From Paracoccus salipaludis (GTDB lineage Bacteria > Pseudomonadota > Alphaproteobacteria > Rhodobacterales > Rhodobacteraceae): a stretch of DNA of 64,000 nt. This document shows positions 6,257-17,180 of the stretch, in pieces. The position numbers and the translations under genes were made by a program. The notes beneath the pieces are model-generated. The model worked only from the letters and a program-made list of their open reading frames with translations. It had not been told where the DNA came from and did not search any database. Numbering within the stretch: the first letter of the stretch is position 1; every line of letters begins with the position of its first letter. Where the stretch lies: assembly GCF_002287065.1 (NCBI RefSeq), contig NZ_NSJZ01000015.1:1-64000 (forward strand), read 5' to 3'.

Positions 6257-9200
6257 ATGAAGATCGAACGGCGTTTCACGACGGAAGACAGCGGGGCCTA
6301 TGGCGCCGTTGCGTTCACCACCACGACCTCGGAAATCCGCAACCCGGACGGCACGGTCGTCTTCCGCAACGAGTCGGTCGAGGTGCCCGAAGGCTGGAGC
6401 CAGGTCGCATCCGACGTCATCGCGCAGAAGTACTTCCGCAAGGCGGGGGTCCCCGCCGCGCTGAAGCGCGTCAAGGAAAAGGGCGTGCCCGAGTTCCTGT
6501 GGCGCTCGGTCCCCGACGAGGCTGCCTTGGCGAAGCTGCCCGAGGGCGAGCGCTTCGTGGGCGAGACTTCGGCGCGGCAGGTCTTCGACCGCCTGGCCGG
6601 CGCCTGGGCCTACTGGGGCTGGAAGGGCGGCTATTTCACGACCGAGGCCGACGCCCGCGCCTATTACGACGAGATGCGCTTCATGCTGGCGCGCCAGATG
6701 GGCGCGCCGAACTCGCCGCAGTGGTTCAACACGGGCCTGCACTGGGCCTATGGCATCGACGGGCCCTCGCAAGGCCACTTCTACGTCGATTTCCAGACCG
6801 GCGAGCTGGTCAAGTCGAACTCGGCCTATGAGCATCCCCAGCCCCATGCCTGCTTCATCCAGTCCGTCGCCGACGACCTGGTGAACGAGGGCGGCATCAT
6901 GGACCTGTGGGTCCGCGAGGCGCGGCTGTTCAAGTATGGCTCGGGCACGGGCACCAATTTCTCGAGCTTGCGCGGTGAAGGCGAGAAGCTCTCGGGCGGC
7001 GGCAAGTCCTCGGGGCTGATGGGCTTCCTCAAGATCGGCGACCGGGCAGCGGGCGCGATCAAGTCGGGCGGCACCACGCGCCGCGCGGCCAAGATGGTGA
7101 TCTGCGACATGGATCACCCCGACATCGAATCCTTCATCAACTGGAAGGTCATCGAGGAGCAGAAGGTCGCGTCCCTCGTGGCCGGCTCGAAGATGCACGA
7201 GGCGAAGCTGAACGAGATCTTCGGCGCCATCCGCCAGTGGGACGGCACCGCCGAGGACGCGACCGACCCGGCGAAGAACGAGGCGCTGAAGGGCGCGATC
7301 CGGTCCGCCAAGAAGGCGATGATCCCGGAAACCTACATCAACCGCGTGCTGCAATACGCGCGCCAGGGCTTCGACTCGATCGAGTTCCCGACCTATGACA
7401 CCGACTGGGATTCCGAGGCCTATGCCTCGGTCTCGGGCCAGAACTCGAACAACTCGGTCCGCGTCACCGATGCCTTCCTGAAGGCGGTGAAGGACGACGC
7501 CGACTGGGCGCTGATCCGCCGCACCGACGGCAAGACCGCCAAGACCGTCAAGGCGCGCGAGCTGTGGGACCAGATCGGCCACGCCGCATGGGCCTGCGCC
7601 GATCCCGGCATCCAGTTCCACGACACGGTGAACGCCTGGCACACCTGCCCGGCGGACGGGCCGATCCGGGGCTCGAACCCCTGCTCGGAATACATGTTCC
7701 TGGACGACACGGCCTGCAACCTGGCCTCGATGAACCTGCTGACCTTCCTCAAGGCCGGCCAGTTCGACGCCGAGGGCTATGTCCACGCCACCCGGCTCTG
7801 GACCGTCACGCTGGAGATCAGCGTGCTGATGGCGCAGTTCCCGTCGAAGGAGATCGCGCAGCGGTCCTATGACTTCCGCACGCTGGGCCTCGGCTATGCC
7901 AACATCGGCGGCCTGCTGATGAACCTCGGCCTCAGCTATGACAGCGACGAGGGCCGGGCGCTGTGCGGCGCGCTGACCGCGCTGATGACCGGCGTCTCCT
8001 ATGCGACCTCCGCCGAGATGGCGGGCGAGCTCGGGCCCTTCCCGGGCTATGCCCGTAACGCCGACGCCATGCTGCGGGTGATCCGCAACCATCGCGCGGC
8101 GGCTCATGGGACCGGCGAATACGAGGCCGTGAACGTCAACCCGGTCGAACTGGACGTGGACAACTGCCCCGACCCGCAGCTGGCCACCATGGCGCAGCGC
8201 GCCTGGGACAAGGCGCTGGCGCTGGGCGAGGAGAACGGCTTCCGCAACGCCCAGACCACCGTGATCGCGCCCACCGGCACCATCGGTCTGGTGATGGACT
8301 GCGACACCACGGGGATCGAGCCCGACTTCGCGCTGGTCAAGTTCAAGAAGCTCGCCGGCGGCGGCTACTTCAAGATCATCAACCAGTCGGTTCCGGCCGC
8401 GCTGGAGGTGCTGGGCTATTCCTCGGCGCAGATCGAGGAGATCGTGGCCTATGCCGTGGGCCACGCGTCCCTGGGCAACTGCCCCGGCATCAACCATGCC
8501 GCGCTGGTCGGCCACGGCTTCGGCCCGCGCGAGCTGGAAAAGGTGGACGCGGCGCTGGCCTCGGCCTTCGACATCCGCTTCGTCTTCAACCAGTGGACGC
8601 TGGGCGAAGAGTTCTGCAAGCGCACCCTGGGCATCCCGGCCGAAAGGCTGGCCGATCCCAGCTTCGACCTGCTGCGGCACCTGGGCTTCACCCGCCCGCA
8701 GATCGATGCCGCGAACGACCATGTCTGCGGGACCATGACGCTGGAAGGCGCGCCGCACCTCAAGCCCGAGCATTATCCGGTCTTCGACTGCGCCAACGCC
8801 TGCGGCAAGAAGGGCACGCGCTACCTGTCGGTGGACAGCCACATCCGCATGATGGCGGCGGCGCAGTCCTTCATCTCGGGCGCGATCTCGAAGACGATCA
8901 ACATGCCGAACACGGCGACGATCGAGGATGCGCTGGCGGCCTACGAGCTGTCCTGGTCGCTGGGGATCAAGGCCAACGCGCTTTACCGGGACGGGTCCAA
9001 GCTGTCTCAGCCGTTGGCGTCCGCGCTGGTCGAGGATGACGACGAGGCCGCCGAGGTGCTGGAGTCCGGCAGCCCGCAGGAAAAGGTCGCCGTCATCGCC
9101 GAGAAGATCGTCGAGCGGATCATCGTCAAGGAAGCCGTCCGCTCGAACCGCCAGAAGCTGCCGGCCCGCCGCAAGGGCTATACGCAGAAGGCGATCATCG

Positions 9201-9889
9201 GCGGCCACAAGGTCTACCTGCGCACCGGCGAATACGACGACGGCAAGCTGGGCGAGATCTTCATCGACATGCACAAGGAAGGCGCGGGCTTCCGGGCGAT
9301 GATGAACAACTTCGCCATCGCCGTGTCCGTGGGCCTGCAGTACGGCGTGCCGCTGGAGGAGTTCGTGGACGCCTTCACCTTCACCCGCTTCGAACCGGCG
9401 GGGATGGTGCAGGGCAACGACTCGATCAAGAACGCGACCTCGATCCTGGACTACATCTTCCGGGAACTGGCCGTGTCCTACCTGGACCGCACGGACCTTG
9501 CCCATGTGAAGCCGAACGGCGCCAGCTTCGACACCCTCGGCGGCGGCGAGAACGAGGGCCGGCCCGAGACCTCGGGCGAGGGCACCGCCTCGAAGTCGGT
9601 GGAACTGCTGCGCCAGATCAGCTCGACCGGCTACCTGCGCAAGCGCCTGCCGCGCGACCTGATGGTGCTGCAGGGTGGGGTTTCGACGGTTGCCGTGTCC
9701 TCGGGGCTGGCCGAAACGCAGGCGAGCTACGAGGTCGGCGTCGCCACGGTCACGCTGGACCCGCGCGCCAAGGCGAAGATGCAGGGCTACGAGGGCGACC
9801 CCTGCGGCGAATGCGGCAACTACACGCTGGTCCGCAACGGCACCTGCATGAAGTGCAACACCTGCGGCGGCACCTCGGGCTGCAGCTGA
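6257..9889 (+). CDS. nrdJ: vitamin B12-dependent (class II) ribonucleoside-diphosphate reductase
   Basis: The 1210-residue cytoplasmic enzyme makes deoxyribonucleotides using adenosylcobalamin as radical source. Visible features: SPQWFNTG near 155, redox cysteine in QPHACF near 195-200, the catalytic NPCSEY near 475, the phosphate-binding loop [16 protein letters not shown] near 672-687, a TSCPD-type accessory domain in the C-terminal third, and a C-terminal cysteine-rich tail ([15 protein letters not shown]) that re-reduces the active site or binds zinc. The ATG at 6257 follows AGAGAGGG; in-frame codons upstream to 6149 look like leader. DnaA- and NrdR-like sites precede it. It is monocistronic, ending in a strong terminator. 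Confidence 0.97.
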   Translation: MKIERRFTTEDSGAYGAVAFTTTTSEIRNPDGTVVFRNESVEVPEGWSQVASDVIAQKYFRKAGVPAALKRVKEKGVPEFLWRSVPDEAALAKLPEGERFVGETSARQVFDRLAGAWAYWGWKGGYFTTEADARAYYDEMRFMLARQMGAPNSPQWFNTGLHWAYGIDGPSQGHFYVDFQTGELVKSNSAYEHPQPHACFIQSVADDLVNEGGIMDLWVREARLFKYGSGTGTNFSSLRGEGEKLSGGGKSSGLMGFLKIGDRAAGAIKSGGTTRRAAKMVICDMDHPDIESFINWKVIEEQKVASLVAGSKMHEAKLNEIFGAIRQWDGTAEDATDPAKNEALKGAIRSAKKAMIPETYINRVLQYARQGFDSIEFPTYDTDWDSEAYASVSGQNSNNSVRVTDAFLKAVKDDADWALIRRTDGKTAKTVKARELWDQIGHAAWACADPGIQFHDTVNAWHTCPADGPIRGSNPCSEYMFLDDTACNLASMNLLTFLKAGQFDAEGYVHATRLWTVTLEISVLMAQFPSKEIAQRSYDFRTLGLGYANIGGLLMNLGLSYDSDEGRALCGALTALMTGVSYATSAEMAGELGPFPGYARNADAMLRVIRNHRAAAHGTGEYEAVNVNPVELDVDNCPDPQLATMAQRAWDKALALGEENGFRNAQTTVIAPTGTIGLVMDCDTTGIEPDFALVKFKKLAGGGYFKIINQSVPAALEVLGYSSAQIEEIVAYAVGHASLGNCPGINHAALVGHGFGPRELEKVDAALASAFDIRFVFNQWTLGEEFCKRTLGIPAERLADPSFDLLRHLGFTRPQIDAANDHVCGTMTLEGAPHLKPEHYPVFDCANACGKKGTRYLSVDSHIRMMAAAQSFISGAISKTINMPNTATIEDALAAYELSWSLGIKANALYRDGSKLSQPLASALVEDDDEAAEVLESGSPQEKVAVIAEKIVERIIVKEAVRSNRQKLPARRKGYTQKAIIGGHKVYLRTGEYDDGKLGEIFIDMHKEGAGFRAMMNNFAIAVSVGLQYGVPLEEFVDAFTFTRFEPAGMVQGNDSIKNATSILDYIFRELAVSYLDRTDLAHVKPNGASFDTLGGGENEGRPETSGEGTASKSVELLRQISSTGYLRKRLPRDLMVLQGGVSTVAVSSGLAETQASYEVGVATVTLDPRAKAKMQGYEGDPCGECGNYTLVRNGTCMKCNTCGGTSGCS

Positions 9890-9924
9890 GACAAGGTCAC
9901 AAGATAAAACGAGGGACGTGACCG

Positions 9925-9960
9925 ATCGCCGCCCGGCTTGTCCGGGCGGCGATGCCTTTT
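9925..9960 (+). terminator. intrinsic terminator of nrdJ
   Basis: ATCGCCGCCCGG (9925-9936) pairs perfectly with CCGGGCGGCGAT (9942-9953) around CTTGT, followed by GCCTTTT. Confidence 0.88.
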
Positions 9961-10009
9961 GCGGGCGCGCGGCTCGGGCTAAGGATCGGGCGCGCAACAG
10001 GGGACACGG

Positions 10010-11674
10010 ATGAAGACCGACATCGAGATCGCCCGCGCGGCGACGAAACTGCCCATCGCCCGGATTGCCGAACGGCTCGGGATCGGGGCCGACGAGATCC
10101 TTCCCTACGGCCATGACAAGGCCAAGATCTCGCGCGATTTCATCGACGGCCTCCGGCACCGGCCCGAGGGGAAGCTGGTCCTTGTCACCGCGATCAACCC
10201 GACGCCCGCGGGAGAGGGCAAGACCACGACCACGGTGGGGCTGGGCGACGCGCTGAACCGCATCGGCCAGCGCGCGACCGTCTGCATCCGCGAGGCTTCG
10301 CTGGGCCCGAACTTCGGCATGAAGGGCGGCGCCGCCGGCGGCGGCCATGCGCAGGTCATCCCGATGGAGGACATGAACCTCCATTTCACGGGCGACTTCC
10401 ACGCGATCACCAGCGCCCACAACCTGCTGGCGGCGATGATCGACAACCATATCCACTGGGGCAATGCGCTGGACATCGACCCGCGGCGGATCACCTGGCG
10501 GCGCGTCATGGACATGAACGACCGCGCTCTGCGCGACGTGGTGCTGGGGCTTGGCGGGACGGCGAACGGCGTGCCGCGGGAATCGGGCTTCGACATCACC
10601 GTGGCCTCGGAGGTGATGGCGATCCTGTGCCTCGCCGACGATCTGCAGGACCTGCAGGACCGGCTGGGCCGTATCATCGTCGCCCAGACCCGCGATGGCC
10701 GCCCCGTTACGGCGCGCGACCTTCAGGCGGACGGCGCCATGACGGTGCTTCTGCGCGACGCCCTGCAGCCGAACCTGGTGCAGACGCTGGAGAACAACCC
10801 CGCGCTGGTCCACGGCGGGCCCTTCGCCAACATCGCGCATGGCTGCAACTCGGTCATCGCCACCCGCACGGCGCTGCGGCTGTCGGACTTCGTCGTGACG
10901 GAAGCCGGCTTCGGCGCCGATCTGGGGGCCGAGAAGTTCCTGGGGATCAAGTGCCGCAAGGCAGGGCTGTCGCCCGCCGCTGTCGTGCTGGTCGCCACCG
11001 TGCGGGCGCTGAAGATGAACGGCGGCGTGGCGCGCGCCGATCTGGGGTCCGAGAATGTCACGGCAGTCCGCACGGGCGCCGCGAACCTGACCCGCCACAT
11101 CCGCAACCTGCGGGGCTACGGCCTTCCGGTCGTCGTGGCGATCAACCATTTCGCCACCGACACGGCCGCCGAGATCGCCGCCGTCCAGGATGCCGCCGAG
11201 GCCGAGGGCGTCCGCGCCATCCTGTGCCGCCACTGGTCGAAGGGCGGGGCAGGGGCCGAGGACCTCGCCCGCGAGGTCCTGCGCCTGTCCGACCACCCCC
11301 CGGGCTTCCGTCCGCTTTATCCCGACGAGATGCCGCTCTGGGACAAGATCGAGACGATCTGCACCCGCATCTACGGCGCCGCGCGGGTCGAGGCCCCTCC
11401 GGCCGTGCGCGCGCGGCTGGAGTCCTGGCAGGCCGAGTATGGGCACCTGCCGGTCTGCATGGCCAAGACGCCCTACAGCTTCTCGGCCGATCCGACGCTG
11501 CACGGCGCGCCCACCGGCTTCACCATTCCCGTGCGCGAGGTGCGTCTGGCCGCAGGCGCCGGCTTCGTCGTCGCCATCTGCGGCGACATCATGACCATGC
11601 CCGGCCTGCCGCGCGAACCGGCCGCGAATCGCATCGGCCTTGATGCCCACGGCCGGATCGAGGGGCTGTTCTGA
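10010..11674 (+). CDS. fhs: formate-tetrahydrofolate ligase
   Basis: The 554-residue enzyme joins formate to THF with ATP, giving 10-formyl-THF. The P-loop-like [16 protein letters not shown] lies near residues 64-79 and is followed by the conserved [17 protein letters not shown] and [12 protein letters not shown] segments. Length is standard (about 555). The ATG has AGGGGA about eight bases upstream. Its stop is directly followed by the ATG of the YigZ-like gene, so the two are probably co-transcribed. It supplies 10-formyl-THF, the donor used by purN about 1.6 kb further on. Confidence 0.97.
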   Translation: MKTDIEIARAATKLPIARIAERLGIGADEILPYGHDKAKISRDFIDGLRHRPEGKLVLVTAINPTPAGEGKTTTTVGLGDALNRIGQRATVCIREASLGPNFGMKGGAAGGGHAQVIPMEDMNLHFTGDFHAITSAHNLLAAMIDNHIHWGNALDIDPRRITWRRVMDMNDRALRDVVLGLGGTANGVPRESGFDITVASEVMAILCLADDLQDLQDRLGRIIVAQTRDGRPVTARDLQADGAMTVLLRDALQPNLVQTLENNPALVHGGPFANIAHGCNSVIATRTALRLSDFVVTEAGFGADLGAEKFLGIKCRKAGLSPAAVVLVATVRALKMNGGVARADLGSENVTAVRTGAANLTRHIRNLRGYGLPVVVAINHFATDTAAEIAAVQDAAEAEGVRAILCRHWSKGGAGAEDLAREVLRLSDHPPGFRPLYPDEMPLWDKIETICTRIYGAARVEAPPAVRARLESWQAEYGHLPVCMAKTPYSFSADPTLHGAPTGFTIPVREVRLAAGAGFVVAICGDIMTMPGLPREPAANRIGLDAHGRIEGLF

Positions 11675-12043
11675 ATGTCCGCTGCGCCGCTGGCCGTCTT
11701 CGACCGCATCATCTCGGACCGGGGCTCGGTCTATGCGGTCTCGGGCGCGCCGGTGGCGAGCCGGGCCGAGATCGACGCCCGCCTGGCCGAACTGAAATCC
11801 GCCCGCCGCTTTGCCAAGGCGACCCACAACAGCTGGGCCGCGCGGCTTGGCGGCGAGGGGATCAAGGCCGACGACGGTGAGTCGGGTGCCGGCGCGATCA
11901 TCCTGCGGATGCTGGAAAGCGAGGGGCTGGACGACCATCTGGTCGTGGTCACGCGCTGGTATGGCGGCAAGCATCTGGGCGGCGACCGCTTCCGCCACGT
12001 GATCGGCGCGGTGCGCCACTATCTGGCGCATCGGCCGACCTGA
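11675..12043 (+). CDS. YigZ/IMPACT-family protein (UPF0029 domain only)
   Basis: The 122-residue product carries the IMPACT N-terminal-type (UPF0029) domain, with the signature VVVTRWYGGKHLGGDRF near residues 88-104 and ATHNSWAARL before it. E. coli YigZ is about 200 residues with a second, ferredoxin-like DUF1949 domain; that domain is missing here, as in many alphaproteobacterial versions. Its cellular role is unknown, with links to translation or stress in relatives. The ATG begins on the base after the fhs stop, so translation is likely coupled. It is convergent with the tRNA gene that follows on the other strand. Confidence 0.85.
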   Translation: MSAAPLAVFDRIISDRGSVYAVSGAPVASRAEIDARLAELKSARRFAKATHNSWAARLGGEGIKADDGESGAGAIILRMLESEGLDDHLVVVTRWYGGKHLGGDRFRHVIGAVRHYLAHRPT

Positions 12044-12050
12044 GGCGGGT

Positions 12051-12126
12051 TGGTAGGCCCGGAGGGACTCGAACCCCCAACCAAGGCGTTATGAGCGCCC
12101 TGCTCTGACCATTGAGCTACAGGCCC
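12051..12126 (-). tRNA. tRNA with anticodon CAT, probably tRNA-Ile2 (lysidine type)
   Basis: The 76-base cloverleaf reads from 12126 down to an encoded CCA at 12053-12051. The acceptor 5' strand is GGGCCTG, D stem GCTC/GAGC, anticodon stem GGGCG/CGCCT around the loop CTCATAA, T arm GGGGG-TTCGAGT-CCCTC, and discriminator A. The first pair is a G-T. Anticodon CAT could be elongator methionine, initiator or the lysidine-modified isoleucine tRNA. The initiator is excluded by the lack of three G-C anticodon pairs. Discriminator A and overall similarity to remembered Ile2 genes favour isoleucine. Confidence 0.88.
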
Positions 12127-12251
12127 GCGCCCGAGCGCTGTCGCAAATGCCGGACCTCCGGTCAAGGAAAACCCCCGATCTCGCCCGGGCTCGATTGTCT
12201 GCGCGGGGACGCTGGGCTATCCAGCGCCCGCAAGCATCGGGGTTCGACGAC

Positions 12252-13301
12252 ATGAGCAATGCGGATGGCAAGGGGCTGACCTACGCGCAGGCGGGGGTGG
12301 ACATCGACGCGGGCAACGCGCTGGTCGAACGGATCAAGCCGGCGGCGGCGGCCACGGCGCGGCCGGGCGTGATGTCGGGCCTCGGCGGCTTCGGCGCGCT
12401 GTTCGACCCGCGCGCGGCGGGCTACGGCGACCCGGTGCTGGTGGCCGCGACCGACGGCGTCGGCACCAAGCTGCGCGTCGCCATCGAGACGGGCGAACTG
12501 GACGGCGTGGGCATCGACCTCGTCGCCATGTGCGTGAACGACCTCGTCTGCCAGGGCGCCGAGCCGCTGTTCTTCCTCGACTACTTCGCCACCGGCAAGC
12601 TGCAGGTGGACGAGGCCGCGCGCGTCATCGCGGGCATCGCGGAGGGCTGCCGCAACTCGGGCTGCGCCCTGATCGGCGGCGAGACGGCCGAGATGCCCGG
12701 CATGTATCACGGCGGCGACTTCGACCTTGCGGGCTTCGCCGTGGGCGCGATGGAGCGCGGCACGCACCTGCCCCGGGACGTGGCCGAGGGCGACCTGCTG
12801 CTGGGCCTCGGCTCGGACGGTATCCATTCCAACGGCTTCTCGCTGGTCCGCAAGGTCGTCGAGCAGAGCGGCCTCGGCTGGACCGACCCAGCGCCCTTCG
12901 CCAAGGGACCGCTGGGCCGCGAACTGCTGACGCCGACCCGGCTTTACGTGCGCCCCGTCCTCGAGGCGATCCGCGCGGGCGGCGTCCATGCGGCCGCCCA
13001 CATCACCGGCGGCGGCATCACCGAGAACCTGCCCCGCGTCCTGCCCAAGGGCATGGGCGTCGAGGTCAACCTGGACAGCTGGCAGCCTCCGGCGGTGTTC
13101 CAATGGCTTGCCGAGGCGGCCGGGATCTCGGAGCGCGAGATGCTCAAGACCTTCAACTGCGGCATCGGCATGATCCTGGTCGTGGCCCCCGACCGCGCCC
13201 CTGCGCTGACCTCCCTGCTGCGCCAGGCGGGCGAACGCGTGGTCACCCTGGGCGAGGTCGGCGGCGGCCACGGCGTCGGCTACACCGGCACGCTGTGGTA
13301 A
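12252..13301 (+). CDS. purM: phosphoribosylformylglycinamidine cyclo-ligase
   Basis: The 349-residue enzyme makes aminoimidazole ribonucleotide (AIR) in de novo purine synthesis, an ATP-dependent step. Typical PurM motifs are visible: [17 protein letters not shown] at the N-terminus, [10 protein letters not shown] near 75-84, and [13 protein letters not shown] near 255-267. Length is standard. I use the ATG at 12252; the frame is open further upstream but overlaps the tRNA promoter region and lacks homologous-looking sequence. The purN start overlaps its end by seven bases, which indicates coupled translation. Confidence 0.97.
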   Translation: MSNADGKGLTYAQAGVDIDAGNALVERIKPAAAATARPGVMSGLGGFGALFDPRAAGYGDPVLVAATDGVGTKLRVAIETGELDGVGIDLVAMCVNDLVCQGAEPLFFLDYFATGKLQVDEAARVIAGIAEGCRNSGCALIGGETAEMPGMYHGGDFDLAGFAVGAMERGTHLPRDVAEGDLLLGLGSDGIHSNGFSLVRKVVEQSGLGWTDPAPFAKGPLGRELLTPTRLYVRPVLEAIRAGGVHAAAHITGGGITENLPRVLPKGMGVEVNLDSWQPPAVFQWLAEAAGISEREMLKTFNCGIGMILVVAPDRAPALTSLLRQAGERVVTLGEVGGGHGVGYTGTLW

Positions 13302-13885
13302 GACGCGTCGCCATCCTGATCTCCGGCGGCGGCTCGAACATGGTCGAGCTGGTCCGCTCGATGACGGGCGACCATCCGGCACGTCCGGTGCTGGTCGCCT
13401 CGAACGACCCGGCCGCGGCGGGCCTGGCCCGCGCGGCCGAACTGGGCGTTCCCACCGCCGCCGTGGACCACCGGGCGTTCAAGGGCGACCGCGCTGCCTT
13501 CGAGGCCGCGCTGCTGGACCCCCTGCTTGCCGCCCGCCCGGACATCATCTGCCTGGCCGGCTTCATGCGCATCCTGACGCCGGATTTCGTCCGGCGCTTC
13601 GAAGGCCGGATGCTGAACATCCACCCTTCGCTGCTGCCGAAATATCCGGGCCTGCACACCCATGCCCGCGCGCTTGAGGCGGGCGACCGCGAGGCTGGCG
13701 CCACGGTCCACCTGGTCACGTCCGTGCTGGACGACGGCCCGATCCTCGGGCAGGCCCGCGTGCCGGTTCAGCCGGGCGACACGGCTGCAACGCTCGCCGC
13801 CAGAGTGCTGAAAGCCGAGCACCGGCTCTACCCCGCGGCCCTGCGCCGGTTTGCCGGTGGCGACGCCAGCCGGCTCGACCTCTAG
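13295..13885 (+). CDS. purN: phosphoribosylglycinamide formyltransferase
   Basis: The 196-residue enzyme moves a formyl group from 10-formyl-THF to GAR in purine synthesis. The N-terminal [12 protein letters not shown] loop binds the phosphoribose, and [14 protein letters not shown] near residues 104-117 holds the catalytic Asn and His. The start is a GTG at 13295 inside the last codons of purM. Fhs, 1.6 kb upstream, makes its cofactor. A hairpin repeat follows the stop and separates the gene from the convergent transporter operon. Confidence 0.96.
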   Translation: MVRRVAILISGGGSNMVELVRSMTGDHPARPVLVASNDPAAAGLARAAELGVPTAAVDHRAFKGDRAAFEAALLDPLLAARPDIICLAGFMRILTPDFVRRFEGRMLNIHPSLLPKYPGLHTHARALEAGDREAGATVHLVTSVLDDGPILGQARVPVQPGDTAATLAARVLKAEHRLYPAALRRFAGGDASRLDL

Positions 13886-13886
13886 C

Positions 13887-13938
13887 CGCTTCTTCTTTGT
13901 TCAAATATCCCGGGGTCCGGGGCAGAGCCCCGGTCCGG
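13887..13938 (+). repeat. intergenic hairpin repeat, copy 1
   Basis: CTTCTT, then AAATATCC, then a GC stem: CCGGGGC (13917-13923) pairs with GCCCCGG (13927-13933). The same layout recurs at 47548-47600 (reverse) and 63887-63938. Here it lies between convergent purN and livM and may end both transcripts. Confidence 0.65.
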
Positions 13939-13953
13939 CCTCGCGCCCGGCGC

Positions 13954-15297
13954 TCACCGTTCCGGCAGAAGCCCCCGGGGCGCGAAGCGCAGCACCAGCA
14001 GCAGCACCAGACCCATCGCGACAAAGCGCATCTGCGGGGCGCTTTCGATCAGGTGCTGGCGCAGCGGGCCGTCCGACAGGGGCGAGGTCAGCAGCGACAT
14101 GCCCGCAGGCCCCCAGACCTCGGCCTTGATCCACAGGAACCAGATCAGGACCGCGCCCAGCACGGCGCCCCAGTTGTTGCCGGACCCGCCGACGATCACC
14201 ATCACCCACACCAGGAAGGTATAGCGCAGCGGGTTGTAGCCGCCGGGCGCCATCAGCCCGTCCAGCGTGACCATCATCGCGCCCGACAGCCCGATCACGG
14301 CGCATCCGATGATGAACAGGTGCAGGTGGCGGCGGGTGACGTCCTTGCCCATCGCCTCGGCCGCCGTTTCATTGTCGCGGATCGCGCGCATCATCCGGCC
14401 CCAGGGCGAATAAAGCGCCAGCTCCGACAGCAGGATCAGGATCAGCACCACGGCCACGAAGACCGCCGCATAGCACAGCTTGACGTAGATGGCCGATGCC
14501 GTGGCCGGGTCCATGGCCCAGCGCGCTGCGGCCTCGACGAAGGCCGGGTTCGACTGCAGCGCAAGCTCGTAGGGAACGGGGCGGGGCACGCCGGTGATGT
14601 TCAGGACGCCCCGCGCCAGCCAGCCCTCGTTCTTGAGGATCGCCACGATGATCTCGCCGATCCCGAGCGTGGCGATGGCCAGATAGTCCGACCGCAGCCC
14701 AAGCGCGACCTTGCCGATGCCCCAGGCGGCGATGGCCGCGAAGACCATGCCCACCGGCCAGCTGAGCAGCACGGGCAGGCCCAGCCCGCCGATGTTGCCG
14801 GCCTTCGAGGGGTTGTTCGCCTCGATCGCCGTGACGGCGGGGTCGAACAGCATCCGCGTGACCACATAGCCCGCGATCAGGATCAGCACGACCACGGGCA
14901 GCCGCCCTACGCCCTTCATCCGCGCGGCGGCCGTCACGGCGATCACCAGCGTCGCGAGGCCCGCGGCCAGCGCCAGCACCAGCTGCGGCCCTCCGGCGGC
15001 CCAGGCGCCGGGCACCGGCTGGGTCGAGACAAGCACGGGCGCAAGGCCGCCAAGAGCCACGAATCCCACCACGCCCGCGTTGAACAGCCCGCCGTAGCCC
15101 CAGATCATGTTGACGCCCAGTGCGGTCACCGCCGAGATCAGCCCCATGTTCAGGATCGACAGCGCACTGTTCCAGGACCCCGAGAACATCGCGTTCGAGA
15201 CCGTGCCTTCCAGCACGATCAGCAGGATCACGACCGCGAACAGCAGCGGCGCGCGCCAGGGGCTGGCAGAGGTTTCGGCCTGACGGTTGGTGCTCAT
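13954..15297 (-). CDS. livM: branched-chain amino acid type ABC transporter permease LivM
   Basis: The 447-residue inner-membrane permease forms the translocation path with LivH. Eight to ten hydrophobic segments are visible. The C-terminal half carries the family segment RAIRDNETAAEAMGKDVTR near 330, which contacts the ATPases, followed by YKLHLFI-like sequence and GGSGNNWGAVLGA. It is the last gene of the minus-strand operon livK2-livK1-livG-livF-livH-livM. The N-terminus (MSTNRQAETSASPW) is a short polar cytoplasmic tail. Substrate could be branched-chain amino acids, other amino acids or amides; sequence alone does not decide. Confidence 0.94.
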   Translation of the reverse strand: MSTNRQAETSASPWRAPLLFAVVILLIVLEGTVSNAMFSGSWNSALSILNMGLISAVTALGVNMIWGYGGLFNAGVVGFVALGGLAPVLVSTQPVPGAWAAGGPQLVLALAAGLATLVIAVTAAARMKGVGRLPVVVLILIAGYVVTRMLFDPAVTAIEANNPSKAGNIGGLGLPVLLSWPVGMVFAAIAAWGIGKVALGLRSDYLAIATLGIGEIIVAILKNEGWLARGVLNITGVPRPVPYELALQSNPAFVEAAARWAMDPATASAIYVKLCYAAVFVAVVLILILLSELALYSPWGRMMRAIRDNETAAEAMGKDVTRRHLHLFIIGCAVIGLSGAMMVTLDGLMAPGGYNPLRYTFLVWVMVIVGGSGNNWGAVLGAVLIWFLWIKAEVWGPAGMSLLTSPLSDGPLRQHLIESAPQMRFVAMGLVLLLVLRFAPRGLLPER

Positions 15298-15307
15298 TCA
15301 GGCCTCC

Positions 15308-16309
15308 TCAATAGGCTTTGCCGCGGAACAGCCCCGTGGGGCGCACCAGCAGCACGACGATCAGGATGACGAAACTGATCGCCAGCTTGTATTCCGTGCC
15401 CAGCATCTGCAGCAGGCCGGCAGGCTCGAAGCCCAGATACTCGGCGATCTTCTTCCAGGGATAGGTCAGCGCGACCTCGGAGAAGGCGATCAGGAAGCCG
15501 CCCGCGATGGCGCCCAGGGGGCTGCCGAGGCCACCCACGATGGCGGCCGCGAAGACCGGCAACAGGATCTGGAAGTAGTTGAAGGCCTTGAACGACTTGT
15601 CGAGGCCGTAGAGCGTCCCGGCCAGCACCGCGAGGCCGGTGGCGATGATCCAGGTCAGCCGTACGACGCGGTCGGGATCGATCCCCGACAGCAGCGCCAG
15701 GTCCTCGTTGTCGGCATAGGCGCGCATCGCCTTGCCCGCCCGGGTGCGGTTCATGAAGGCGAACAGCGCCCAGACCGACAGGGCCGCGATCGCCAGCGTG
15801 ATGGCCTGCGTGGTGCGCAGCGCCAGCCCCTCGGTCAGGCCGGTCATCGCCTTGAACTGCGGGACCGAAATCACGAAGCGCGCGCCGTCGGCGAACTGGA
15901 TCTCGTCCACGCCGATCACGAGGCGCGTGAGGCCGTTCATCACGAACATGACCCCGACCGAGGCCATGACGACCACGATGGGTGCGGCCCGGACCTGCCG
16001 GTAATGGCGATACACCCAACGGTCGGTCAGCAGCGCCAGAAGCGCCGTCAGGGCGATGCCCAGCGGCAGCGCCAGAAGGGCGGTGGGCAGGGGGCCGAGA
16101 CTGACCCCCAGCGACTGCAACCCCCAGGTCAGCAGGATCACGATGGCCGTGCCGAAGGCCATCGTGTCGCCATGGGCGAAGTTGGAAAAGCGCAGTATGC
16201 CGTAGATCAGCGTGACCCCCAGCGCCCCCAGCGCCAGCTGCGCGCCATAGGCCGCCGCCGGGATCACCACGAAGTTCAGGATCGCCACAAGCGCGTTGAG
16301 AATGTCCAT
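15308..16309 (-). CDS. livH: branched-chain amino acid type ABC transporter permease LivH
   Basis: The 333-residue integral membrane protein is the second permease subunit. Family marks include YGILRFSNFAHGDTMAFG near residues 34-51, MRAYADNEDLALLSGID near 190-206, which is the ATPase-contact loop, and ALVGGLGSPLGAIAG-like sequence near 264. Only ten bases separate its stop from livM, so they are co-transcribed. Length is slightly above the E. coli protein (308). Confidence 0.94.
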   Translation of the reverse strand: MDILNALVAILNFVVIPAAAYGAQLALGALGVTLIYGILRFSNFAHGDTMAFGTAIVILLTWGLQSLGVSLGPLPTALLALPLGIALTALLALLTDRWVYRHYRQVRAAPIVVVMASVGVMFVMNGLTRLVIGVDEIQFADGARFVISVPQFKAMTGLTEGLALRTTQAITLAIAALSVWALFAFMNRTRAGKAMRAYADNEDLALLSGIDPDRVVRLTWIIATGLAVLAGTLYGLDKSFKAFNYFQILLPVFAAAIVGGLGSPLGAIAGGFLIAFSEVALTYPWKKIAEYLGFEPAGLLQMLGTEYKLAISFVILIVVLLVRPTGLFRGKAY

Positions 16310-16358
16310 CAGAGGCTTTCCCCTGCAGGCAGGGCCTGTCTGTTACGTCCCGCCATTG

Positions 16359-17180
16359 TCAGCCCCCCAGGAAGGTGCGGCGCACCTCGGGGTCGGCCAT
16401 CAGCTGGGCCCCGGTGCCTGTATAGCGGTTGGCGCCCTGCACCAGCACATAGCCGATGTCGGCGATTTCCAGCGCCTGCTTGGCGTTCTGTTCCACCATC
16501 AGGATGGAAATGCCCGTGCGCGCGATCTCGATGATGCGGTCGAAAAGCTCGTCCATGACGATGGGGCTGACGCCCGCGGTCGGCTCGTCCAGCATCAGCA
16601 GCTTGGGCTGGGTCATCAGCGCGCGGCCCACGGCGACCTGCTGGCGCTGGCCGCCCGACAACTCGCCCGCGTTCTGGCGGCGCTTGTCGGCGACGGCCGG
16701 GAACAGTTCATAGACCTGCTGCATCGTCTGGCGGAAATCGTCCCCGCGCAGGTAGGCGCCCATTTCCAGGTTCTCCTCGACCGTCATGGTCGGGAAGACG
16801 TTGGCGACCTGCGGCACGAAGCCCATGCCCGCCTTGACGCGGTCCTGCGGGTTCAGTGCGGAAATGTCCTGCCCGTCCAGCCGGACGCTGCCCTCGCGCA
16901 GGTTCAGCATCCCGAAGATCGCCTTCATGGCTGTGGACTTGCCCGCGCCATTGGGGCCCACGATCACGGCGATCTGGCCCTTTTCGACGGCCAGCGTGCA
17001 GCCGTTCAGGATGTCGGCCTTGCCGTAGCCGCCGCGCATGTTCTCGCCGATCAGGAAGGGATCGCCGGTGCGGCCGGGCCGGGTCGGGCCGCTGTGGCGG
17101 CTGCCATCCGCCGTGCCGCCCGGGCGCGGGTTGACCACCGAGGCGTCACGGTTGCCGCGGTTGGCGAAAGGATCGCTCAT
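16359..17180 (-). CDS. livF: branched-chain amino acid type ABC transporter ATP-binding protein LivF
   Basis: The 273-residue ATPase energises uptake. Walker A GPNGAGKST, ABC signature LSGGQRQQVAVGRALM and Walker B LLMLDEP are all present. An N-terminal extension of about 45 polar residues, rich in Gly, Arg and Pro, precedes the ABC fold, which begins near FLIGENMRGGYGKADIL; E. coli LivF lacks it. Its ATG at 17180 overlaps the livG stop by four bases, which argues for this start, although an internal ATG at the fold boundary is possible. It pairs with LivG. Confidence 0.94.
   Translation of the reverse strand: MSDPFANRGNRDASVVNPRPGGTADGSRHSGPTRPGRTGDPFLIGENMRGGYGKADILNGCTLAVEKGQIAVIVGPNGAGKSTAMKAIFGMLNLREGSVRLDGQDISALNPQDRVKAGMGFVPQVANVFPTMTVEENLEMGAYLRGDDFRQTMQQVYELFPAVADKRRQNAGELSGGQRQQVAVGRALMTQPKLLMLDEPTAGVSPIVMDELFDRIIEIARTGISILMVEQNAKQALEIADIGYVLVQGANRYTGTGAQLMADPEVRRTFLGG

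Noticed and set aside
6236..12031. A 1931-codon open frame on the minus strand opposite nrdJ and fhs
   Set aside because: It is antisense to two clearly conserved genes and has low-complexity Ala/Gly/Arg/His composition, typical of the stop-poor opposite frame in GC-rich DNA.
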